Made by a program: the position numbers and the translations under genes
In this document: piece by piece, positions 24,942-33,574 of the stretch
Numbering within the stretch: the stretch's first letter is position 1
Layout of the letters: every line of letters begins with the position of its first letter
The notes under the pieces: model-generated
Seen by the model: the letters and a program-made list of their open reading frames with translations, nothing else
The model's database searches: none
Told to the model about the DNA's origin: nothing
Assembly: GCA_015059445.1 (NCBI GenBank)
Contig: SVAK01000002.1
Location: 60,259 to 124,258 of the forward strand
Source: Bacillota bacterium
GTDB lineage: Bacteria; Bacillota_I; Bacilli_A; RF39; UBA660
DNA length: 64,000 nt
Direction of reading: 5' to 3'

Positions 24942-27900
24942 TTAATAATATTTTTGAATTTTTACTTCTGCTACATTATCATTAGAAGTAACATTTAATA
25001 ATAAATCGCACTTATCTAATTCACATAAATCAGCTAATGTTTCGTTAGAAATGTATTGTAACATCTTTTCAGTTAAATTAGATTTGATTTCTAATTTAAT
25101 TCTTTCACTAATTTCAAGATTTAAACTTTTTCTTCCATCTTGAATATTTCTTACGATTTCACGAGCCAATCCCTCTTCTTTTAACTCTTCTGTTAAAATT
25201 GTATCTAATTTAATTACAATTTCATTATCATTAGCAACAGAGCAATCTGATTTTGATGTATATCTTACAACTAAATCTTCTGATGAAAAAACTTCACCAT
25301 TTGAAAGTTTATATCCTTTATCTAAAATTTCAAAACTTTTATTCTTAATTAAATTACTAACTTCTTTCATATTTTTACCATATTTAGGTCCAAGAGTTTT
25401 AAAATTAGGTAAATATTCTACATTAGCAATTTCTGCAACTTCATTTAAAATACAAATATCTTTAATATTTACTTCTTCACAAATTGTTTCTTTAAACTTA
25501 TTTACAATAGAACTATAATCTTTTGTAAATGCAACTTCAATTTTTGAAAGCGGTTGTCTAATTTTGATATTTTCTTTTTCTCTTAGATTTCTTGTTAATG
25601 AAATTACTCTTTGAATTACTTCTGTTTCTTTTAAAATTTGCTCATTTTTAAACTTAACATTAATACTACACCAATCACTTAAATGAATAGAATTATCTTT
25701 AGTTAAATTTTTATATAAATATTCAGAAATAATAGGTGTAACTGGTGCTAATAATTTACAAATATTAACTAACACGTAGTATGTTGTTTCATATGCATTT
25801 TGTTTATCTTTTGTAAATTCAGATTCCCAGAATCTTCTTCTTGATCTCCTTAAATACCAAGAACTAAATCCATCAATTAATTCTACAATTGGCTCAACAT
25901 AATTATCAATTTGATAATTATTCATATTTTTTGTAACTTCTTTTTCTGTATGATATAATTTTGCTAAAATCCATTTATCTAATTCATTATCAGATGATGG
26001 CAATTTAACATTATCTGGTTCAAATTTATCTAAAATCGCATATGAATTAAAGAAGCTTGCACAATTATATAATGGCAATAAAACTTGTTGAACTTGTTCC
26101 TTAATTCCTTTTTCATCGAACAATAAATCATTCATAATAATGGCATTCGACCTAAATAGATACAATCTAAAGGCATCGGTTCCATAAGTTTTCATAAGTT
26201 CCATTGGGTCAGTATAATTCTTTGAAGACTTAGAAAGTTTCTTTCCATCTTTAGCTAAAATTGTTCCATGTACTACACAATTTTTATATGCCGGTTTATC
26301 AAATAATGCTACAGATAATACATGTAAGTAGTAGAACCAACATCTAATTTGTCCAGTATATTCAACTATGAAGTCTGATGGGAAATGATTTTCAAACCAT
26401 TCCTTATTTTCAAATGGATAATGTTTTTGAGCAAAAGGAACTGAACCGGATTCAAACCAGCAATCCAATACTTCTGGAACTCTTCTCATAGTTCCGCCAC
26501 AACTACATCCAAACTCGACTTTGTCCATAAATTGCCTATGTAAATCTGTTAATATAACACCACTTACATTTTCGATTTCATCAATACTTCCTAATACTTT
26601 TCTCTCATGACATTCATCACATTCCCAAATTGGAATTGGTGTACTCCAATATCTATTTCTTGAGATATTCCAATCTCTTGCATTTTCTAGCCACTTTCCA
26701 AATCTTCCATGTTTAACATTATCAGGAATCCAATTGATTTCTTCATTACATTCAATTAACTTATCCTTGATTTTCTCAATACTAAAATACCAAGCATCCA
26801 TTGCTTTATAAATTAAAGGCGTCTTACATCTCCAACAATGCGGATAATTATGTACGAGAGTTCCCTCTAAAATAACTTTGCCACTTGCTTTTAGGAATCT
26901 AAGCACATCTTGATTCACTTCCATAACGTTTTGACCTACAAAATCAGTAATTTGTTCTGTGTATCTACCTTTTTCGTCAACAGGACAAACAAGAGGTATA
27001 TTGTTTGATTTGCATACCCAATAATCATCTTCACCAAATGCAGGTGCAATGTGAACGATTCCAACACCTTCATCTAATTCGACAAAATCTGCAGAAATTA
27101 CTTTGAAAGCACCATCATTCTTTTTGTCCTCAAAGTAGTTCATCAATGGTTCATAAGATATCCCAACTAATTCACTACCTTTAATAGTTTTTACTACTTT
27201 AGGTTCATCTCCAAGAATCTTAGTATATTTACCTAATAGAGTGCTTCCTAAAATATAAACTTCATTTTCGACTTCAACATAAGCATATTCAAAATCGTTA
27301 TTTACTGCTAGAGCCATATTTGAGAATAATGTCCATGGAGTTGTTGTCCACGCTAACAAATATACCGGTTTATTATTGCATGTTTCTTTGATTTTAAATT
27401 TAGCAATACACCAAGTATCTTGTTTTGGCCTTGTAGAATCTGATTCTCTAGTATCTGAAATAGAAAGTGCAGTTTCACATCTATAGCAATATGGAGTAAC
27501 TCTGTAATCTTGATAAATCAAGCCTTTGTTATAGCACTCTTTGAATGCCCACATAACACTTTCCATAAATGGTGTATTCATTGTTTTATAAGCATTATCA
27601 TAATCTACCCATCTGCACATTTCTCTAACATATTCACGCCAAGAATCATTGTTGTTTGACACAATACTATGGCAACAATCATTGAACTTATCAATTCCAA
27701 CAGATGATTCGATTTCTTTCTTATCGTTGATATCTAAAAGTTTTTCTGCTTGAGTTTCAACCGGTAATCCATGACAATCCCATCCCCAAACTCTAGGTAC
27801 CGAATGACCATTCATAGTATGATATCTTGCTATCATATCCTTAATGAATGAAACTAGCACTGTACCATGATGAGGTTTTCCTGTTGGGAATGGTGGCCCA

Positions 27901-28034
27901 TCATAAAAAACTATTTCTTTTTTATCCTTGTTTTTTAACGACTTCAAAAAAGTCTTATCTTCTTCCCAAAACTTCAACATGTCTTCCTGCATCCTTGGAA
28001 AGTTAGGGTTATTATCTAATTTGCTAAACTTCAT
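24942..28034 (-). CDS. ileS: Isoleucyl-tRNA synthetase
   Basis: A 1030-residue class I synthetase charging tRNA-Ile. The HIGH motif appears as PTGKPHHGT, the KMSKS motif as KKLSKSSKNY. WTTTPWTL and the HIAPAFGEDD region mark the editing (CP1) domain that clears mis-charged Val. A zinc-type CDEC...CSCGGT cluster sits inside the central region, and the anticodon-binding domain and long C-terminal extension match the eukaryotic-like IleS2 size class. The ATG at 28043 touches the AAGAGAGG ribosome site, so the ATG at 28034 (spacing 9) is chosen. Expression appears controlled by the attenuator described at 28044-28232. Confidence 0.95.
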   Translation of the reverse strand: MKFSKLDNNPNFPRMQEDMLKFWEEDKTFLKSLKNKDKKEIVFYDGPPFPTGKPHHGTVLVSFIKDMIARYHTMNGHSVPRVWGWDCHGLPVETQAEKLLDINDKKEIESSVGIDKFNDCCHSIVSNNNDSWREYVREMCRWVDYDNAYKTMNTPFMESVMWAFKECYNKGLIYQDYRVTPYCYRCETALSISDTRESDSTRPKQDTWCIAKFKIKETCNNKPVYLLAWTTTPWTLFSNMALAVNNDFEYAYVEVENEVYILGSTLLGKYTKILGDEPKVVKTIKGSELVGISYEPLMNYFEDKKNDGAFKVISADFVELDEGVGIVHIAPAFGEDDYWVCKSNNIPLVCPVDEKGRYTEQITDFVGQNVMEVNQDVLRFLKASGKVILEGTLVHNYPHCWRCKTPLIYKAMDAWYFSIEKIKDKLIECNEEINWIPDNVKHGRFGKWLENARDWNISRNRYWSTPIPIWECDECHERKVLGSIDEIENVSGVILTDLHRQFMDKVEFGCSCGGTMRRVPEVLDCWFESGSVPFAQKHYPFENKEWFENHFPSDFIVEYTGQIRCWFYYLHVLSVALFDKPAYKNCVVHGTILAKDGKKLSKSSKNYTDPMELMKTYGTDAFRLYLFRSNAIIMNDLLFDEKGIKEQVQQVLLPLYNCASFFNSYAILDKFEPDNVKLPSSDNELDKWILAKLYHTEKEVTKNMNNYQIDNYVEPIVELIDGFSSWYLRRSRRRFWESEFTKDKQNAYETTYYVLVNICKLLAPVTPIISEYLYKNLTKDNSIHLSDWCSINVKFKNEQILKETEVIQRVISLTRNLREKENIKIRQPLSKIEVAFTKDYSSIVNKFKETICEEVNIKDICILNEVAEIANVEYLPNFKTLGPKYGKNMKEVSNLIKNKSFEILDKGYKLSNGEVFSSEDLVVRYTSKSDCSVANDNEIVIKLDTILTEELKEEGLAREIVRNIQDGRKSLNLEISERIKLEIKSNLTEKMLQYISNETLADLCELDKCDLLLNVTSNDNVAEVKIQKYY

Positions 28035-28055
28035 TTTATTCATCCTCTCTTAATT

Positions 28056-28092
28056 AAAAAACTCGATTAGTTATATAGTGCTAATCGAGTTT
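28056..28092 (-). terminator. Attenuator terminator in the ileS leader
   Basis: A perfect 12-bp stem AAACTCGATTAG/CTAATCGAGTTT (28092-28081 with 28070-28059) with a 10-base loop and further T on the minus strand. It ends about 20 bases before the ileS start and leaves the AAGAGAGG ribosome site outside. Confidence 0.9.
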
Positions 28093-28164
28093 TATTTATA
28101 TGTATATCAACTTATCTCTTATAGCACTAACGACAAAACCGCATGTGCCATATAGACACATACG

Positions 28165-28209
28165 CTAACGTATTATTATCACTATATTAAATAAGTTGCC
28201 TTTGTTCAT
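28165..28209 (-). CDS. Isoleucine-rich leader peptide of ileS
   Basis: A 14-codon ORF reading MNKGNLFNIVIIIR, ATG at 28209, stop TAG at 28167-28165. A strong ribosome site GGAGAGG lies 5 bases upstream. Four of its codons are AUA isoleucine, three consecutive near the end. AUA is read by a lysidine-modified tRNA-Ile, so the stall codon may report that species. It lies about 23 bases after the predicted transcription start and upstream of a terminator, the arrangement of amino-acid-specific attenuators such as those of enterobacterial biosynthetic operons. Confidence 0.75.
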   Translation of the reverse strand: MNKGNLFNIVIIIR

Positions 28210-28238
28210 AAATACCTCTCCAATCGAGTTCCAATAAA

Positions 28239-28268
28239 ATTATAATACTTTAACATTATTTTTGTCAA
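28239..28268 (-). promoter_or_regulatory. Sigma-A promoter of the ileS leader
   Basis: On the minus strand a consensus TTGACA (28268-28263), 18-base spacer, consensus TATAAT (28244-28239). Predicted start near 28232. Confidence 0.85.
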
Positions 28269-28423
28269 TTTAATTCTTCTTATTACCCTTATTAAATATC
28301 ATTATTTCCATAAAATCTTGCAAAAGTTGTTTATATTCTGAAAGTAATACTTTCTTTACACAATACCGCATAAATTTGATAATATCAAACAATAAATAAT
28401 AAAAACATTTGATGTAAAATTTT
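28269..28423. other. Spacer between the ileS promoter and the 28424 terminator
   Basis: It holds only a 33-codon minus-strand frame (28270-28371) with no ribosome site, ending just ahead of the ileS -35 box. I see no other signal. Confidence 0.35.
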
Positions 28424-28456
28424 AAAAGCATAAATGCTTTTCACACTTATGCTTTT
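28424..28456. terminator. Terminator of the 28460 gene, usable on both strands
   Basis: A 10-bp stem AAAAGCATAA/TTATGCTTTT with a 13-base loop, T-rich after both arms. Confidence 0.75.
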
Positions 28457-28459
28457 TTA

Positions 28460-29071
28460 TTAATTAATTTTATGTAACAATGTTTCTTTACCATTTGAAT
28501 CTATACCATATAAATCATGTGAAACGTAATCGCCGGATACTGGCATTAGTTTAAATGATACAATATCTTTAGCTTCTAATTTTTCAAATGAAATTTCAAA
28601 AGAAAATTGATAATTAATATCTTGTTCTGACATATACACGTTGCCATCAGTAGTTAAGATTAATAAATATGCACTTCCTGCACAGCATACAGGTCTTGTT
28701 GCGATATTTTTAACTGGTTCTTTATCAAAAATCATTTTTTCTTCATTTGTTTTTAAGTTTTTTGCATATAATTTATTATTTTTTATATATGTTTTATATT
28801 CAACTAATTCTTCTGAACTATTACCATGGTTAATTGCATCTACTTCTGATTTTAATTCAATTTCCTCTGCTATTGCTTCATCATCTTCAAATTTATTTTC
28901 ACCATTTGAATCACCATCAGTTGCATTATTTGAATTATTATTACTACATTCTACATTCGAAGATTTAAAACTTATGGTTCCTGTAGCAAATAAAACACAT
29001 AATATTGACAATATAACAATGATTACAACAAGTAACGCTATTACTCCTTTATTATTTTTTTGATTCTCCAC
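28460..29071 (-). CDS. Unknown membrane-anchored extracytoplasmic protein
   Basis: A 203-residue protein using a GTG start with AAGGAGCG upstream. Residues 9-32 form a membrane helix with a cytoplasmic KNNKG start. After an Asn/Asp/Glu-rich low-complexity stretch (37-75) comes a compact domain of ~120 residues, including ARPVCCAGSAYLLILTTDGNVYMSE-like strands. That sequence somewhat resembles an RCC1/beta-propeller blade, but a single blade is too little for a call. Its Cys-Cys pair could form a disulfide or bind metal. Single-gene unit with its own terminator. Confidence 0.65.
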   Translation of the reverse strand: MENQKNNKGVIALLVVIIVILSILCVLFATGTISFKSSNVECSNNNSNNATDGDSNGENKFEDDEAIAEEIELKSEVDAINHGNSSEELVEYKTYIKNNKLYAKNLKTNEEKMIFDKEPVKNIATRPVCCAGSAYLLILTTDGNVYMSEQDINYQFSFEISFEKLEAKDIVSFKLMPVSGDYVSHDLYGIDSNGKETLLHKIN

Positions 29072-29254
29072 TTTTTATTCGCTCCTTCTAAATTAATTTT
29101 AACATAGATTTATGATATTTGATATGATAATTATTGAATTTTTTACTGTTATTTGTCATTTAATATTCTATAAATTAAAAACCTCCTACAAGATGCAAAA
29201 CGATATTGGTTCTAATTGTAATGCATAAATTATTCTAAGAAAAGTAAAACAAAA

Positions 29255-29282
29255 AAAACAATAAACGAAAATTTATTGTTTT
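29255..29282 (-). terminator. Terminator downstream of the DUF2935 remnant
   Basis: An 11-bp stem AAAACAATAAA/TTTATTGTTTT with a 6-base loop and a run of T on the minus strand. Confidence 0.75.
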
Positions 29283-29288
29283 TTATAT

Positions 29289-29558
29289 TTACATTCTTAC
29301 ATTTATTTTTTCTAACATTCTAATAAAGTGATTAGCTTCTCTTACAACATGATCAGAAAGTAAAGGAATAATAATACTTTTTATTTTACAATATAAAATA
29401 CCTTCTTCTCCTGCTATTTTAAAATCTCTAAATTTAAGAGCTTCATTTAAACTAACATTTGTTAAGTATTCTGGATTATTACTATATCCTTGAATAATAG
29501 TTTTATATTCTTTAACATAATTATTTGCTGTAGAATAACATAAATAATATATTTCTAA
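29289..29558 (-). pseudogene. Truncated DUF2935-like protein gene
   Basis: The minus strand is open for 89 codons between a TAA at 29561-29559 and the TAA at 29291-29289, but no start codon with a ribosome site exists near the 5' side. The translation ends ...IIPLLSDHVVREANHFIRML, which matches the C-terminal 'ADHVLREAxYYLRLL' signature of DUF2935 proteins, helical bundles that probably bind metal. Intact members are two-domain and much longer, so only a C-terminal part remains here. The terminator behind it is preserved. A missed upstream frameshift rather than deletion is possible. Confidence 0.55.
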
Positions 29559-29769
29559 TTATTGAAATTACTGCTATCACTGCACCAGAATCCCCTTTTA
29601 ACAACACATAAGAAATTGTTAGTAATTAAGATTTTTGTACGATTTTTTTAATTGATAAGTCAACATTAAAAAAATATAATTAATTATAGTAAAAATTTGC
29701 GATAACACATAATTAATAGTTAACTCCACAATCAATCACTCCCAATTAGTATTTTTTATTTTATATATT

Positions 29770-30729
29770 TTAACTATTTGTACTTTTATTTAAAATTCTT
29801 TGTAATAAACCTTTATTTACATTTGGATGACTCAAATTTATATGCGTATAGCTATCTATTTCATTAGGGTAATTTTCTATTTCAAATCCATTCACTTGAA
29901 CTTCCATTCTCTGTAATAATCTTATAAAATTATTTAAAATTCTTTCTAAAATCAAATCACTTCTAATCTCGCTAGAAGCCCTATAATAATTTCTATAGCG
30001 TGCAAACAAAAAATCTGGTACCAATAATTTATTAACTTCATAATTATCTAATACTTTTAAAAAAAGTGCAAAGGTTAAAACAAAACTTGGCGAAACATTT
30101 CGACATTTAGAAACCCCTGTATTCACCTGCTTCACTATTTTTTGAAAATTAATATCGGAAGAAACTTCGCGATTACGCCCATATTGAATTGCAAATAAAT
30201 GACATACATTATTTTCATCAAAAGTATATCTCACTAAAGGTAAATTATAATATTTGCCATCCACTATCATTGAAAATGCCAGAATAAAAGGTGTTTCTAA
30301 ACCTGGTGTTTCTAAATATCTTTGCACATAAAAACTAACGTTATCAACAATTGTTAATAATTGAGGAGTATCAAATTCTTTAAAATGTTCATTACTAAAA
30401 TAATAACTTCTTTCATTTATATATTTAACTAAATCTAATGCATCATTACTAGTCATATTAAAAAACAAATTATTAAAGAAAAAAGATAAATCATGATAAC
30501 TTTGTAATATATTATTTTTTGCATAAAATTCATTTAAGCATTCTACAAAATGAATTAATGATTGCTCTAATTCAGATAAATCTTTTACAATAATACTGGG
30601 TTTAAAATACTGTTGTTCTTCTCTTGGTTTAATTAAAGCTCTATTGTCTTCAATAACAACATCGAATTTTCCCTTTTTTCTAATTTCACAAAAGAAAAAT
30701 TCCACTATATTATCTGGCATTTCTAACAT
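29770..30729 (-). CDS. Unknown cytoplasmic protein
   Basis: A 319-residue protein with no membrane segment, signal peptide or repeat. It is mixed alpha/beta at the start (FDVVIEDNRALIKP; ~1-50) and mainly helical after residue 55, with a beta pair near 170-185 (YNLPLVRYTFDENNVCHLFAIQYG). AGGAGGGG ribosome site. It stands alone between two stretches of decayed sequence. I do not recognise a family. Confidence 0.6.
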   Translation of the reverse strand: MLEMPDNIVEFFFCEIRKKGKFDVVIEDNRALIKPREEQQYFKPSIIVKDLSELEQSLIHFVECLNEFYAKNNILQSYHDLSFFFNNLFFNMTSNDALDLVKYINERSYYFSNEHFKEFDTPQLLTIVDNVSFYVQRYLETPGLETPFILAFSMIVDGKYYNLPLVRYTFDENNVCHLFAIQYGRNREVSSDINFQKIVKQVNTGVSKCRNVSPSFVLTFALFLKVLDNYEVNKLLVPDFLFARYRNYYRASSEIRSDLILERILNNFIRLLQRMEVQVNGFEIENYPNEIDSYTHINLSHPNVNKGLLQRILNKSTNS

Positions 30730-31033
30730 AATACCCCTCCTAAAAAGCCTGAGTATTATAACATACTAAATAATATATTTCAATTTTTTATCTTTTTAAT
30801 AACTTTTCATAATCTCCTGTTTTAGCAATAATATTATAATCATGTTCTTTTCTTGGAATTTTTTACACTTCTTTAACAACATAAATATATAATTTCAGAG
30901 CTTTTTTCTTTAATAGTTTTCGTAATCTTTAATTGTTTTTACCACACTCCTGTCCATAATAGCTCCTATCTAAATATAGTATAACATAATTCATATTTAG
31001 AAATTTTTAAAATAAAATTTATTAGGTGATATT
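30730..31033. other. Decayed coding sequence upstream of tspO
   Basis: On the minus strand from 30957 to 30788, short frames can be joined only across an in-frame TAA and at least one frameshift (for example KIPRKEHDYNIIAKTGDYEKLLKR at the 3' side). This looks like remains of a small gene of unknown identity. The right part (30960-31033) is spacer ahead of tspO with AGGTGAT. Confidence 0.35.
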
Positions 31034-31480
31034 TTGAAAAAGTTATTTTATTTATTTTTACCCTTATTAAGTGGCTCACTAATAGGCTTAATAATATCTA
31101 ATTTTATTGATTATGGAATATTAGAAAAACCGTTTTTATCTCCACCTGGATTTATTTTTCCAATAGTATGGTCTTTACTATATCTTTTAATGGGAATATC
31201 TTATTATTTATTTAAAGAGAAAAATCCTAGTGAAACTAAATTAGTAAACACTATATATTATTCACAATTAATATTTAACTTATTATGGAGTATATTATTT
31301 TTTGTTTTCAAATGGAGATTATTTACAATTGCGTGGACTATTATTTTGGTACTACTAGTAATTTATTTATTGTATTTATTTTATGAAAAAAGTAAAATCT
31401 CTAGTTATTTAAATATCCCTTATTTAATCTGGCTAATATTTGCCACTTACTTAACAATTGGTATTTATGTACTAAATTAA
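31034..31480 (+). CDS. tspO: TspO/MBR family membrane protein
   Basis: A 148-residue five-helix membrane protein. Family motifs are KPFLSPPGFIFPIVWSLLYLLMGIS (split across helices 1-2) and NLLWSILFF in helix 3, with the C-terminal WLIFATYLTIGIYVLN. TspO proteins bind porphyrins and lipids and influence stress responses; their bacterial role is not settled. It starts with TTG at 31034, with AGGTG five bases upstream; no ATG fits. It is a monocistronic plus-strand gene with a strong bidirectional terminator. Confidence 0.9.
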   Translation: MKKLFYLFLPLLSGSLIGLIISNFIDYGILEKPFLSPPGFIFPIVWSLLYLLMGISYYLFKEKNPSETKLVNTIYYSQLIFNLLWSILFFVFKWRLFTIAWTIILVLLVIYLLYLFYEKSKISSYLNIPYLIWLIFATYLTIGIYVLN

Positions 31481-31510
31481 AAAGAATTATTGACTAGTCA
31501 ATAATTCTTT
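31481..31510. terminator. Bidirectional terminator between tspO and yugP
   Basis: A perfect 30-base inverted repeat (AAAGAATTATTGAC arm, centre CTAG), with T runs on both strands. Confidence 0.9.
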
Positions 31511-31512
31511 TT

Positions 31513-32178
31513 TTATCTTCTATCATTAAAAACTGCTATTAATCTTATTATTTGAAGCACTGAAGTTAAAACCGATGCTACATAAGTCATAGCTGCCGCT
31601 CCAAGCATTTTTGATACTCCAACATCCTCACCTTTGCCTATTAGATTTAATTTTTCTAATTCTTTCTTAGCTCTTTTACTAGCATCAAATTCTACTGGTA
31701 ATGTAACAAGTTGAAATATCAAACCAATACTTATTAATCCAATTCCAAAAATAAATATATTGAATGCTTCAGAAATTAGTCCAATAAATATTACTGCCCA
31801 TGAAAATGATGAGACTAAATTTACCACAGGTACTAGGAAACTTCTAATGCGCATAAATGTGTAACTTTCTTTATCTTGAATAGCATGTCCACATTCATGA
31901 GCTGCTACTGATGCTGCAGCAATGGTTTCCCCTTTAAAAATATCTTTTGATAATTTAATCACTTTTCTATTCGGGTCATAATGATCAGTTAAATTGCCAT
32001 TAGTCTCTACGACATAAATATCTTCTAAACCATTCGCATCTAAAATTTTTCTAGCAACTTCAAAACCAGATAATCCAGTACTATTTTTGACTTTTTTATA
32101 TTTTCCATAAGATGAACTAATATTAATTTGAGCTATAACAGGAATTAAAATAATTAATATATATAATATTGCGTTCAA
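31513..32178 (-). CDS. yugP: YugP-type zinc-dependent membrane metallopeptidase
   Basis: A 221-residue membrane protein of the Zn_peptidase_2 family. The active site is H94-E-C-G-H98 (AAHECGHAIQD). A membrane helix lies at 1-20, two more at about 115-160 and another near 195-215. The GKYKKVKNSTGLSGFEVARKILDANGL N-terminal region is conserved in YugP. Substrate unknown. It starts with TTG at 32178 directly after the cysS TAA, with GAGGTG upstream, so translation is coupled. Confidence 0.85.
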   Translation of the reverse strand: MNAILYILIILIPVIAQINISSSYGKYKKVKNSTGLSGFEVARKILDANGLEDIYVVETNGNLTDHYDPNRKVIKLSKDIFKGETIAAASVAAHECGHAIQDKESYTFMRIRSFLVPVVNLVSSFSWAVIFIGLISEAFNIFIFGIGLISIGLIFQLVTLPVEFDASKRAKKELEKLNLIGKGEDVGVSKMLGAAAMTYVASVLTSVLQIIRLIAVFNDRR

Positions 32179-33564
32179 TTAAATCACCTCAAATATTGTT
32201 CCTTCTCTTGTATCTTTTATTAATATACCCATATTTAATAATTCTTCTCTTATTTTATCTGCAGTTGCATAATCTTTATTTTTTTTAGCTTCATTTCTTT
32301 CAGCTATCTTTGATGTAATAAATTTTTCATCTACTTGATTTTCCCATTTTTTTGTTAAATCTAAACTAAGAACATTATCAAAATCACTAATTATTTTAAG
32401 CTTAGTAGTATCATTACATTCACTTTTTAAAACATCATATATTAATGATAAAGCATTTGCAGTATTTAAATCATCTTGTAGAAATAATTTAAATTTATTG
32501 TTAAATTCATCATAAATATTAATGTCTACTTCTCCAGTATCTTTTAAATTTAACACTTTATTTTTTAATTTCTTATAAGCATTTTCTGCCCCATCAAGGG
32601 ATTTATAACTAAATGTTAATTGTTTTCGATAATGACTTTGTAAACACATAAATCTATAACTCAAAGGATTATAACCTTTATTTTTTAATGTGCTTACAGT
32701 TAGAGTATCACCTTTACTTTTACTCATTTTACCTGAGGCATCATTTAAATGTTCGCCATGAACCCAATATTTACACCAATCATGACCCAAATAGCTTTCA
32801 GTTTGAGCAATTTCATTTGTATGGTGTGGAAAAATATTATCCACTCCCCCACAATGAATATCTAAATATTGACCTAAATATTTCAAACTAATTCCAGAAC
32901 ATTCAATATGCCAACCTGGATATCCTAATCCAAAAGGACTTTCCCATTTTAATTCTTGATCATCAAATTTCGATTTCGTAAACCATAATACAAAATCAGT
33001 TTTGTTTCTTTTGTTATCATCTACTTCAACTGTATCTCTTACTCCACTAATTAAATCATTTTCAGCTTGATTAGTTAATGCATAATAATTAGATAATTTT
33101 GAAGTATCAAAATAAATGTTCCCCGCTGCTTCATATGCATAACCATCTTGAAGTAATTTTTCAATTATTTTAATATATTCATCTATATTACTAGTAGCAG
33201 GACTAATAATTTCTGGTTTTGCTATATTTAAATCCTTACAATCAAGAAAAAAAGCATCAGTATAATATTTAGCAATTTCTAAAACAGTTTTTTTCTCTTT
33301 TTGAGCACTTTTAACCATCTTATCATCACCAGTATCAGCATCACTTGATAAGTGACCGACATCGGTTATATTCATACAACGAATTACATTAAAGCCAACA
33401 TAATTTAAAGTTTTTTCTAATATATCTTCCATTATATATGTCCTTAAATTACCTATATGAGCATAATGATATACTGTAGGACCACACGTATACATTGTTA
33501 CCCTTTCTTTACTCCATGGAATAAATTCTTCTATTTTACGGGTTTTCGTATTATATAAATACAT
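32179..33564 (-). CDS. cysS: Cysteinyl-tRNA synthetase
   Basis: A 461-residue class I synthetase. Zinc ligands include C28-region CGPTVYH and GWHIECSG; the HIGH motif reads HYAHIGN and KMSKS is GKMSKSKGD. The length is normal. The frame could extend to 33609, but GGAGGAG lies 3-5 bases before the ATG at 33564, which is chosen. It follows gltX by 10 bases, the gltX-cysS pairing common in Firmicutes. No T-box or leader peptide lies between them. Confidence 0.95.
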   Translation of the reverse strand: MYLYNTKTRKIEEFIPWSKERVTMYTCGPTVYHYAHIGNLRTYIMEDILEKTLNYVGFNVIRCMNITDVGHLSSDADTGDDKMVKSAQKEKKTVLEIAKYYTDAFFLDCKDLNIAKPEIISPATSNIDEYIKIIEKLLQDGYAYEAAGNIYFDTSKLSNYYALTNQAENDLISGVRDTVEVDDNKRNKTDFVLWFTKSKFDDQELKWESPFGLGYPGWHIECSGISLKYLGQYLDIHCGGVDNIFPHHTNEIAQTESYLGHDWCKYWVHGEHLNDASGKMSKSKGDTLTVSTLKNKGYNPLSYRFMCLQSHYRKQLTFSYKSLDGAENAYKKLKNKVLNLKDTGEVDINIYDEFNNKFKLFLQDDLNTANALSLIYDVLKSECNDTTKLKIISDFDNVLSLDLTKKWENQVDEKFITSKIAERNEAKKNKDYATADKIREELLNMGILIKDTREGTIFEVI

Positions 33565-33574
33565 AACTCCTCCT

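Larger units (their letters stand above)
28044..28232 (-). promoter_or_regulatory. ileS leader: probable ribosome-mediated attenuator
   Basis: The ~190-base leader starts near 28232 and contains, in order: leader ORF (28209-28165), a nested RNA structure, and a terminator (28092-28056). In one fold, CAACTTAT (28198-28191) pairs with ATAAGTTG (28115-28108), TATAG (28186-28182) with CTATA (28124-28120), and CGTATGTG (28164-28157) with CACATGCG (28147-28140). That fold holds TAGTGCTA (28129-28122). If freed, TAGTGCTA is perfectly complementary to TAGCACTA (28083-28076) in the terminator's 5' arm and loop. A ribosome stalled on the Ile codons would cover the first two 5' arms and so favour the alternative pairing and antitermination. 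The pairings are read from sequence; the mechanism is inference. Confidence 0.75.
29072..29769. other. 698-base stretch without an intact gene
   Basis: It contains the decayed DUF2935 frame (29289-29558), its terminator (29255-29282) and otherwise AT-rich sequence. The piece at 29600-29769 shows no ORF, repeat or hairpin of note. Confidence 0.5.

Noticed and set aside
28137..28150. TGGCACATGCGG in the ileS leader as a T-box core
   Set aside because: It resembles TGGNACCGCG only partly, and tRNA-Ile (ACCA end) would need TGGT. No stem I specifier loop or other T-box motifs were found; the leader ORF explains the region better.
28270..28371. 33-codon minus-strand ORF upstream of the ileS promoter
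   Set aside because: No ribosome site and no recognisable sequence; probably chance in AT-rich DNA.
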